From positions 92,184,842 through 92,248,841 of the forward strand of contig CM043953.1 in the NCBI GenBank assembly GCA_014529385.2: a stretch of DNA of 64,000 nt, written 5' to 3'. The notes under the pieces were generated by a model. The model had not been told where the DNA came from and did no database searches. It saw only the letters and a program-made list of their open reading frames with translations. Origin of the DNA: Adiantum capillus-veneris. Lineage: Eukaryota > Streptophyta > Polypodiopsida > Polypodiales > Pteridaceae. The position numbers and the translations under genes were made by a program. Every line of letters begins with the position of its first letter. Within the stretch, counting starts at the first letter, position 1. Positions 55,414 to 64,000 of this stretch are shown piece by piece.

Positions 55414-58302
55414 TTCAAGCTCATCAGACCATGCAAATTCTACTTGTTGTGTCAACTTTTGCAAAGGATGAAGCAACTCCGAAGCTAAGTGAATAAAGTG
55501 TGACATATACTTCACTTTTTGAATGAATGATATGACCTCTTTGAGATTCTTGGGTGAGGGGAGCTCAATAAGAGCCTTTGCCTTTGAAGGATCCACCTCA
55601 ATGCCTTTATAGGAAACCTTGTGACCAAGCAAGATCACTTCATCCTCAGCTATGTGACACTTGTCGGGGTTGAGTTGACCTCCCATGTCATAGAGCTTCT
55701 TTAAACCTTCTTCTACCCTTTGTAGATGCAATGATTTTGAGCTATAAATGCAAAAATCATCAATAAAAACCCTAATGGACTTTCCAAAGAATGCTTGAAA
55801 CACCATGTTCATGAAGCGTTGGAAAGTTGCAGGAGCATTTGTCAGGCCAAATGGCATGACTCTAAAAGCATAACAACCCCAAGGAGTGATAAAGGTTGTT
55901 TTCAATTGATTCTCCAATGCGATACCTATTTGAAAGTAACCCAAGTAGCCATCACACACAGTGTACTTCTCATGACCAACTACTTCATTTAGTATCTCAT
56001 CCTGAAATGGGAGGGGAAAGTGATCTCTTTTTGTTGCCTCATTAAGTGGACGATAATCCACACACACCCTCCACTTTCCATTTTTCTTAGGAGTGACAAC
56101 AACAGGAGAGACCCACTCTGAATTCTCCACTGGATAAATGAAACCTGTTGCTAAAAGCTTCCTTACCTCCTTGAGTAGAGCCTGTTCCTTTATAACTCCT
56201 AGCCTTCGTAGCTTCTGAGCTTTTGGTGTGGCCTCATGCTTTAACTCAATCTTGTGTTGAACAACATCTACCCCACGTACGTCGGTGTAGTCTTTAGAAA
56301 AAAGCCTAGGAAACTTCCTTAGCACACATTTGAACTCCTGTCTTTCATCCTTTGTAAGTGTTGTTGATAGCATACCTTCCAACATCCCTTCATCTTGAAC
56401 ACCTTCATTCTCTTGAGGACCTACCTCCTCCAAGCCTTGACAAGAGGTCTCTTGGTTGCTTGGATTAAACCTTACCCCCATGACTTCGATGGAAGACTCC
56501 TCTTCAGTAATGCTGCCGCTGCTTTCTTCTTCTGAAGTGCTATCGGTCCAACCTTCTTCCGTCTCACTTTGAGATGATTCTTCATGGAGCTCCTCTTGGC
56601 GTTGCTCCTTCATGTCAAAGACAACCTTCTTATGATTGTCATTCCTGCAAATTAATTTCCCACTCTCCCAATCCTGCAAAGCTCGCATTTTCATTAGCCA
56701 TGGTCTTCCTAGGATAAATGGATAACCACTTCCCTTGGTCGACATAACATAAAAATCCACCGCTTTCTTAATGCCAAAGGCCTCTACAAAGACATTTTTA
56801 CAAATGCCTACACACCTAGCCTTGCTATTGTTTGCCATCTTGACTTTGATTTCAAGTGTCTCATGGATGTGCATGCCTAGTCTTTGCATGAGTCCCTCTG
56901 TCATGATGCAAATTTGTGCACCCCCATCCACTAGACCTTTCCTAACCAATCTTCCTTTTATGTAACAATCTAGCACATGTGTAATATCCTCGTTCATTTC
57001 AGCATGTGCAATTTTTACAACAGGAAAACTCTCTTTTACCTTTCTCCTAGTGCTAACTGCCTTTGTTAAATCCCTCCTAACTTGTGGGCATAATGCAAGA
57101 AACTGAGGCCATGAGATATCAGGACCCTTACCTCGCATGTCTTCCAACAGGTTGTATGGAGCCATACCATGTCCAAGAGGGAAGTCTTGGAGATTGATAC
57201 GACGTCGAGTCCTCTTAGCTTCCTTGGTCTCCTTTGCCTTCTTGCCTTGTCCATGGTCACTCTGTGATGGGACACCCTCTTTCTCTTTACCTTTTCCTCG
57301 GCCACGCTTAATGCCATTTGCTTCCATGTCAACCTCATTTGAGTTTGTCACCTCTACCACATGCACATTTGGATCTGGCAAAGGTGGAACTCCTTCTACC
57401 CCTTGTGGAGGTGGTCTTGGTCCATTTGGCCTTTGTAGAAGCCTTGGTTGTTGACCAGTTCCTTCACCTGCATTCATCACTGGGTAATTCAAGTTAGGTC
57501 TCCCTGGCTCCCCACGGGGCCAAGGACAATTATACATCCCATGTCCAGACTCTCCGTAATTCCAACATTGCAAGACTCTCCTAGGTCGTGGATCTCGCTC
57601 TTCAGACTTCTTTGCTTGTCCCTTTGGACCTACAGCTTGTGCAAGGTGAATTGATAGGCTGCTTAAAGATTCGTTTAACTTCTCTATTACTTCCGCCGTT
57701 ACCTTAGGAAGCTCTATCGATGTTGATGCTTGTGACTTACCTTTGGGTCTAAGACCTTCCATTGGAACCTCTCCCCTTAAGCACTTGAGTTTCCTATATT
57801 TCTCAGTAGCCCTAGTTTCAGCTGCATCAAAGGTAGCAGGTGCACCCGCCTCAACTTTTACCTTAAGGTCAGGAAAGAGTCTGGCTATGAACCTCTCCTT
57901 CTTTAGAAATTCTGCACCATCACCAGGGTTAGCAACATTTCGTATTCATAGAGCCCAAAGACGTAGAAACTCTTGCTTGTACAAGTAGTAGTCATCTAAG
58001 TATTTTTGCTTATGATAAACAATGTCTTGCCATAATTTTTGAGTGTTTTGGGGATCAAAGAAGTATTTCTTGAAACGATTCAAAACTTCTGTGTAATTCC
58101 CCTTAACTTCCTCAGGCAAAGAGTCAAACCAAGTGCTAGCATCTTTCTTAAGGACCACCTCAAACATTTCTACACGTTCGTGATCAGTTATTATTCTCTT
58201 GATACGACAAGACATCTTGAAATTTGCTAAAAATAATTCTGCATCCTCTCCACGCTCTCCAAAGAAAAGAGGATACCCAGACATTTGGCGTTGGCTTTCC
58301 AT
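55414..58302 (-). pseudogene. Element VI gag, protease and reverse transcriptase
   Basis: ATG at 58302. One frame with only one stop, a TGA at 57946-57948 in FLRLWAL, before the TAG at 55411. Gag as in V; the knuckle reads CWNYGESGHGMYNC, the second Cys being Tyr. Protease VDGGAQICIMTE, YPFILGRPWL. RT is the best copy in the window: [28 protein letters not shown] and an intact FIDD box. Compared with V it shows what the V stops replaced (Trp, Gln, Tyr and Arg codons). Confidence 0.9.
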
Positions 58303-58387
58303 TGAATTGATTTCAAAGTGACACCCGTTTTTGTTTTTCTTTCTTAAAAATATTTACACAATAATGTTTTCTAGCCTGCAATCTATT

Positions 58388-58606
58388 CTACAACAAAATA
58401 AACATATTCACATCAAACGACCTATGATAATCAATAAGAGGTAGGATGACAGGGTTTGGTGATGCGAGAATTTCTCCTACTCTTTGGGCACCAAACATGA
58501 ACACCATACGTTGTTGAAAATGAATTTTCCTACTAATTGCAATGTTTATTCTAATGTGTGGAGTGAAATGGAAGGGGTAAACCTCTATTCCTTGGCCATT
58601 ATCCAT
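58388..58606 (-). CDS. Leader mini-ORF type B, element VI unit 1 (72 aa)
   Basis: Intact 72 codons, about eight residue differences from the V copy and the same length. Conserved core SRKIHFQQRMVFMFG and end SFDV-x-x-FILL. It precedes gag by 85 bp. Confidence 0.7.
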   Translation of the reverse strand: MDNGQGIEVYPFHFTPHIRINIAISRKIHFQQRMVFMFGAQRVGEILASPNPVILPLIDYHRSFDVNMFILL

Positions 58607-58627
58607 GGTCTATGCATGACCTAATGC

Positions 58628-58840
58628 TTAAAACAAAACAAAAATATAGACATCCAAACTAAGATCGTACCTAATGAGAGGCAAAATAAAAGGATTTACT
58701 GAAGCGTTTATCTCGGCCAACCTAAGAGGACCTAAAATTCTACGAATGACACGTTGAAATTGCAACTTAGTACTAACAATTATGTGTACCTTTTGCCTTG
58801 CAATGGGAATGAAGGGATCATATAAATTTTCGTGATTCAT
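58628..58840 (-). CDS. Leader mini-ORF type A, element VI unit 1 (70 aa)
   Basis: Intact 70 codons, 21 nt before mini-ORF B and in the same frame, as in V and the second unit of VI. No signal peptide or zinc motif; the C-terminal third is hydrophobic with alternating beta-like pattern (ILPLIRY, LDVYIFVLF). Confidence 0.68.
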   Translation of the reverse strand: MNHENLYDPFIPIARQKVHIIVSTKLQFQRVIRRILGPLRLAEINASVNPFILPLIRYDLSLDVYIFVLF

Positions 58841-58895
58841 GCAAACTACTTGACTATGCTAAAGGTTGATTCTACAAAAAAATACACAAGCCGTT

Positions 58896-58915
58896 CCTCC
58901 GTGGGGGCACCAATT
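58896..58915 (-). promoter_or_regulatory. Element VI primer binding site, unit 1
   Basis: AATTGGTGCCCCCACGGAGG on the minus strand, next to the LTR border at 58916. Confidence 0.65.
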
Positions 58916-59087
58916 TGAGGCGGTCCGGGGTGGGCAACAAGAAGAGCAACCTCTAGACACCCTTCAAGGCTCCCGTGCTGCTCAATTGGGTTGGGGTTGG
59001 AAAAAACAACAAACACACACACAAACCCGCAACCTAACCCTACACAAATTTGGGGCACCACCTAGTTTTGGATGCGAACTAGGACGC

Positions 59088-59149
<62 letters not shown>

Positions 59150-60393
59150 CGGGCTGCTTTGAAACGTATCGGCAATGATCAAGCAAACACAACTATATAT
59201 TTAAGAAAGAGAGAGAAAGGGGGAGGGGGTGCCTGTTGCATTAATACCTTCTTACAAATCTGTCTTGAGTAGGGCCAATTTTGACGCTTGTTGACGGTCC
59301 ACTAGCTTTGACGGTACATTTTTTCTCCACTCTTGACCTTCCTTGAGAGACAAGGTAATTGAAGCTGAGTAATCAACCACCATGATGCTGTCTTTTAAGA
59401 GAAGAGGCTGAATTTTGTGGTTTTTTGATAGATATGGGTAATTTGGAGGAGGAAAAATGAAACTAGGTGGTCAATTTTGGAATGGAATTGTGTGTGGGAG
59501 GTATGAGTTCACCATGGTTTCTCTTATTCTTCAAGGTTGAGGAGAAGGTGAGTAGGGTGAAGAGAGGAGTGGTGAGAGAGGTGGGGATGATGAGTTGAGA
59601 AGTGTGTGTGAAAGAGGAAAATGATAAAGTGGAAGAGAGAGTGTGGCTGCATAGCATGGGAAAACTGGGGTCCACTAATAAAATCATAGCTCACAGCTCG
59701 TAGCTCAAAAAAATATGAAAAAATTTGAGGCAAAAGTTCAGCCCACGAGCTACAACTTTTGTTTGTATTACCTTTTCAAATTCGGAGAGCAAGTGAACTT
59801 TAAAAATTCAGCAAAACTGATCGTTGTTTTCCACTGCACAAGGTCCTTGTGGGGTCCTTCCTTGGATGATTCTTTTGAATACCTCCAAGAGTGAGCCCTC
59901 CATAGTGCATGTATGCATGCCACCTACCCTTGAACTTATTTGGTAGGTCTATAATTGAAGATATTGTTGAGATCATGATATAAGTGAATAGTACAACTAA
60001 GAAAATCAAATATTGAGGGGTCTAAAAAATATGTACATGTCAAATATAAATAATATAAGTGGAAAAAATATAAAGGGGTCAAAAGAAATCTCTCTCATTA
60101 TGAGGCTACCATAAAAAGATAAATATTTTTGGTGTTATAATTTTTTTAGAAAAAAAACAAAACAGATGTAGGAAGGGAAAAGTCACAATAGTGAAAAAAT
60201 ATACACTAGTTTTTTTGGATTTTTGTTGGGGTGGAGTTACACCAAATATAAGAGAAGCTTACATGAAAATATTTCTATATAGAATAAAGAGTATGAAAAA
60301 TGGTAAGAAAAATTGTGGTAATGGTGAGGAAATGTACAGAGCATAAATAACACACACCTAGGTAGAAATATTTAAATAAATACCAAAATAATT
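58916..60393 (-). repeat. Element VI LTR 1, main part
   Basis: The V-family LTR, ending TGAGGCGG (plus strand) at 58916. It lacks the 839 bp that LTR 2 has at 53112-53950, including the TATA box; both borders of that segment read TGTC (59261-59264 here). Contains a GA tract at 59091-59147. The outer part continues at 62411. Confidence 0.88.
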
Positions 60394-61161
60394 ATTAAGC
60401 AGCATAAGTGATAGCCTTCTGACATGTGTCCCCCTTTCCCCTTTTGTGAGAGCTTTAGGTAATTAAATAAGTAAACTAAACTCTCATTGGACCCCTTTGC
60501 CTCCTGGCCAATAGGAATCAGGCAAGCCATGGGGCTCCTGAATGCTCATTGGACCCTTTGGGAGACTGCCCAATAGTCTTCTAGGACACTTAATTCTTAT
60601 TGGTTTCTTTTATTAAATGTTTTTAAATTAATTAAACTAGATTTACTCTAGCTTAATTCTCATTGGTCCACTTCAAGGGTCTTCCAATAGGAATTGGGCA
60701 CACCTTGTGGGCATCTGGCCTAGGGAGCTGACATGTGTCCCTCATTCCCTTTGTGTAAAGGGAGCCTGTGTGTGTGTGTGTGGATTTCTCTCTCATCCCC
60801 TAGCTTTGGGGCTCGCCCCCTCCCATGTAGGGATGTAGAAAGACTTTTAGGGCACACACAAAGCATCCAATTTTTCCTAGGGTTGACCTTTGGACACAAC
60901 CTTTGAATTTTGGAACCTTAGCATTTTGGAAGTCTTAATGGGCTGAACCTTAGGGTCTTTTTGGCCCATTGTTTCACATGGCTCTTTTGCAGATGGCCCC
61001 CCCTTTGGATCCCTATTTTCCCTCCTTTGGATCCCTACTGTGGCCGGTCTGTTAACTTAACCAATATTCTAGCTTTTTCTCCCTTGGCCCTTCCCCACAT
61101 TAAATGATCAGTTTAATATGAGAAAATCATTTAGGAGAATTAGATATTGATTATTATGACA
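60393..61161 (-). repeat. Element I-family LTR fragment
   Basis: Matches 411-1165 of element I LTR, ending exactly at the LTR terminus TATGACA (61161). The other end is cut at an AATTAAGCAGC-like junction with element VI LTR. No internal sequence of element I follows. Confidence 0.88.
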
Positions 61162-61459
61162 CCATTCAACCTCTTGACGCCACTAGATGCCATCTGACGC
61201 ACTCACTTACCTCATGTCATCGGCCCGTGGATAGCTTCCTCGAGAAGTTTTACGCACTACCAACTCCTCATTATTGTAGAAAAAACACATTGGTACTGGT
61301 AATAGTGAAAATCGATGCACTATGTACTTGGTGTCCTACCTGTACACATGTGGGCCCCACGTAACCACCTAGCTCTGGAAAATGGGCAATTATTTATTTG
61401 ATGCACCATGCATGTGTATGTACATATGCGCAATCCCTTGCTCCAAAAAACTCCTGACA
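61162..61459 (-). repeat. Element VII LTR fragment (III/IV family)
   Basis: The first ~300 bp of a III/IV-type LTR on the minus strand (TGTCAGGAG start at 61459), broken at 61162 by the element I-family LTR end. Confidence 0.87.
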
Positions 61460-61499
61460 TAATTTGCCCACCCCATAGCCTGCTAGATCATTCATGATC
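61460..61499 (-). promoter_or_regulatory. Element VII stem-loop and polypurine tract
   Basis: On the minus strand GATCATGAATGATC, then TAGCAGGCTATGGGGTGGGC and AAATTA before TGTCA. The third base pair of the stem is T-A here and G-C in III and IV. Confidence 0.72.
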
Positions 61500-62410
61500 A
61501 GCAGCAACAAAAAGAGATATGAGGCTTGCCTCATCACATGTCTCCTCATCCCTCACAGACATCACTTGCTCCACAGACAGCTCATCCTGCTCCACCATCA
61601 TCAATCTAGCATGATACAATTTAAGACGCAATCCATTTACCCTTGACTTATGTAGAACCCCATCCAGGTTATCCAACTGATATGTACCATTCGAGAAACA
61701 CTCCACTACCTTGAAAGGGCTTCCCACTTAATTTGAAACTTCTTTTGGAAGCTGTTGTCCAGCTTACTGTTGTAGCGCAAAACCAAGTCATGCTTCTCGA
61801 TACCCTTACTTTTTACCTTTTCATTTATCTTTGCCAAAGCCTTATCTTGCATCTGCCCATAATGTTCCAATGCACTCATCCTATCCAGCTGAACCTCTTG
61901 TAACTATGAGAGCCTCTCTTTGAACGCATCACTAGGCAGCCCAAGCAACCTTTCTAGCATATTGAGTGCAGGAAACTCTACCTCCACAGGTAATAGTGCT
62001 TCCTTTCCATACACCAAACGAAATGGAGTAAACCCTGTACCTGTCTTCACCGAAGTACGGTAAGCCCATAATGCACTAGGCAATTCCAAATCCCAATTCT
62101 TTCCTTGGTGCTCTGTCACTTCGCGCATAAGAAGTCTAGCAGTTTAGGTCTAAATCCGGGCCCCTTATTTGCAAGAAGCTCTAGTGGCACCCCAAACTTG
62201 CAACATATTTCATCGTACACAAATTTTGCCACATCCTTTGCAGTGATTTGTTTTACTGCTATAGCCTCTGCCCATCTAGAGAGATAGTCCACTGCCGTCA
62301 AAATATAGCTTTTGCCCCTGCTTGTGATAGGTAGAGGGCCTATTGCATCAATCCCCCACTTTTCAAACACATTAAACACCATAATGGTTTTTCGTAACTC
62401 TGTCTTCAAC
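61460..62410 (-). pseudogene. Element VII integrase C-terminal part
   Basis: Minus-strand integrase: VFEKWGIDAIGPLPITSRGKS (split: VFEKWGIDAIG, PLPITSRGKS), DYLSRWAEAIAV, and LLANKGPGF where SDNGPGF is expected (catalytic Asp lost). Next comes an ALWAYRTSVKTGTGFTPF region and a C-terminal GPF-like module (GSPFKVVECFSNGTYQL, VNGLRLKLY). At least two frameshifts. It ends next to the shared stem-loop (GATCATGAATGATC, 61486-61499), a pyrimidine-broken GGGGTGGGC tract and a III/IV-type LTR. This shows that the III/IV LTR family has polymerase-bearing members. Confidence 0.85.
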
Positions 62411-62692
62411 ACTAAAATCTTTTATTTAGGCCCTATATACAAAGAAATATTTACATACGCATGGGCCATAATATTCTTATATTTTTTATATTTTTTATTT
62501 TTTTGGTTCAACTAGCCCAATGACTAGCTAATTGAGGGTTTTTTAGTTCAGTAAGGAGATATGGGAAAAGTCCCCTAACTCACACGCACCTATATACAGT
62601 GAAATGGTAGGGATAGCCATAGCGTTTGGGTGAATTTGGTAGGGTGGAGTAACTTACTATGGCAATTATGGAGAGCCGAAAAAAGGCTATCA
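62411..62692 (-). repeat. Element VI LTR 1, outer end
   Basis: The first ~280 bp of the V-family LTR on the minus strand, starting TGATAGCC at 62692. It abuts LINE sequence. Confidence 0.88.
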
Positions 62693-64000
62693 ATATCATA
62701 GTGTCATCAGCAAAGCCAAGAGCCAGTAATTGTTCTTTGGACAATTTTAAACCAGTAAATCTCTCTAGAGCTGCTTGTTTCTCCAGAAAGAAGAAAAAGG
62801 GATGAGTACTGGCTGTAAAAAAAGGGACTTAAGGGGAACCCTTGTCTCACTGATCTTCGAATCTAAATAGGGTCTAAAAGTCTGCCATTTACTAATATCC
62901 TCGAAGTAGCATGTTGGCCCAGCAAGAAGATGCTAGCACTCATGTTGGCCCCAAACCCCAGCTTTTGCATAATAGCTTGAATGAAGTCCCAAGCTACAGT
63001 GTCAAAGGCTTTTTCATACTCTAATTGTAGCATTATAGTGTTCTAGTTGGTTTTTATAGCATATTCAGCCCCCAGCTGTACAGCCAGAATGTTATCCAAG
63101 ATAGATCGGCACTCGATAAACCCTGTCTGATTTATATGAATATGTTTCCTTAACAGAGGGGACACTCTTATAGCCCCACTGACTTAGCCAGAACCTTATA
63201 CAGCAAACCCATCATGGTTATGGGTCTCCATTGTGATAGAGTTGAGCAGAACTTTTGTTTGGGAATGAGTTTTACAATTCCTTCTTTGAGATGAGAGTCC
63301 ATAAACTGTGATTCCCAAATACCATTCATTGCCTGCATAACCATACCTTTGAGATGGGGCCAAAAATGAAGAAAGGATTCTTTAGAAAGCCCACAGGCTC
63401 CAGGGGTTTTTCCATTTCCCAACTTAGTGACAACATAGTGAAGTTCTCCTTCCTCAAAGCAGCCCTCAAGCCTCTGGGCATCACAATTATTAATGCAAGA
63501 GTCCACAGAAGGTAGCACCACATCCATTGCCTGTTGTCCTTACTTGGAATTATCCACTGGTTTATTTAGGATGGCATTAAAGTGATACATACAAGTTTGC
63601 ATAAGGTTCTTGTTGTCAACAATGACCTTAGACCCATCTTCTATTATAATTTTAGTGATAGCTTCTCGGTTATGTTTAGCTTTATGTTTGTGAAAAAACC
63701 CCTTTGAAATGTCATTAAGATCTGACATTTCTCTTACTCTGCATTTGAACCTACATTTAGCAACCTCAACCTCAGTTATAGATAGAAGGGCACCCCTGAT
63801 ATCCTCAATTTCATTACATGAATGTGTGGTAACCTGGCCTTTGTGCACCTGATCTAGCAAGGGTTTAAGTTTATCCCTCAAATCTGCCAGCTTCTATTTT
63901 TTTTTTTGCAGCTCCTAATTTACCATGATGTCGTATACATTTTTGCATTTCGGAGCAGAAAAAATCCAAGCATTCAACTGCTTCGCATGGTTAGCACAGC
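62693..64000 (-). pseudogene. LINE (L1-like) 5' part: reverse transcriptase, continues past window
   Basis: On the minus strand from the right edge: connector region (SDLNDISKGFFHKHKAKHNREA, split as LNDISKGFF and HKHKAKHNREA, 63540-63881). Then RT blocks KTPGACGLSKESF, GIVKLIPKQ, LSQWRPITMMGLLYKVLAK (63168-63527), QTGFIECRSILDNI, EYEKAFDTVAWDF (about 62960-63030), and the catalytic GFADDTM motif at 62697-62717. There element VI interrupts. Stops and frameshifts throughout. LINEs copy themselves by target-primed reverse transcription. Confidence 0.88.

Overview
The window is nuclear DNA of a land plant. It consists almost entirely of nested, mostly decayed transposable elements: long Ty3/Gypsy LTR retrotransposons with plant-type initiator-Met primer sites, a chromodomain integrase, a dual RNase H polymerase, a CACTA (En/Spm) transposase remnant and an L1-like LINE. 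I see no host gene, no rRNA, no tRNA and no CRISPR. The genus cannot be read from the sequence. The density of nesting suggests a large genome or pericentromeric heterochromatin.

Layout. Element I (1-26612, minus strand) is a chromodomain Gypsy element. Its internal region is 1168-6780, its 3' LTR runs off the left edge, and its 5' LTR (6781-7720 plus 25966-26612) is split by element II. Element II (7721-25960, plus strand, TSD ACCAA) has 2.8 kb LTRs, a gag-pol reading frame whose integrase is deleted, and an extra leader gene that appears to be spliced from an exon inside the LTR. Its 3' LTR is split by element III. Element III (16240-24921, plus strand, TSD ACGT) is a gag-only non-autonomous element present as a tandem array LTR-int-LTR-int-LTR. 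Beyond 26.6 kb lies an unassigned spacer. Element IV (28011-33390, minus strand) has the same LTR family as III but encodes gag plus protease. Element V (33652-44731, plus strand) is a full gag-pro-RT-RNaseH-IN element with 2.6 kb LTRs. A 138 bp perfect palindrome sits at its right edge. The stretch 44871-47691 is unassigned AT-rich DNA. A CACTA remnant (47692 to about 49650) and the 3' part of a LINE (about 49680-51401) follow. The LINE is split at its RT catalytic motif by VI (51402-62692, minus strand), a rearranged tandem pair of V-family elements. VI itself contains a fragment (VII, 61162-62410) carrying III/IV-type LTR sequence joined to an integrase, plus a piece of I-family LTR. The LINE resumes at 62693-64000.

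How the parts fit together. III, IV, V/VI and probably VII form one lineage. They share a similar primer site, a purine-rich 3' tract preceded by a small stem-loop, and related gag proteins (III, IV, V/VI). They also share a conserved family of 70-72 codon leader ORFs between primer site and gag. Elements III and IV lack polymerase and must have been mobilised in trans; VII looks like a fragment of the supplying autonomous relative. The two most novel signals are the conserved leader mini-ORF family (nine copies, exact length conservation, tandem A+B in V and VI) and the LTR-exon/leader gene of element II with its own polyadenylation signals.
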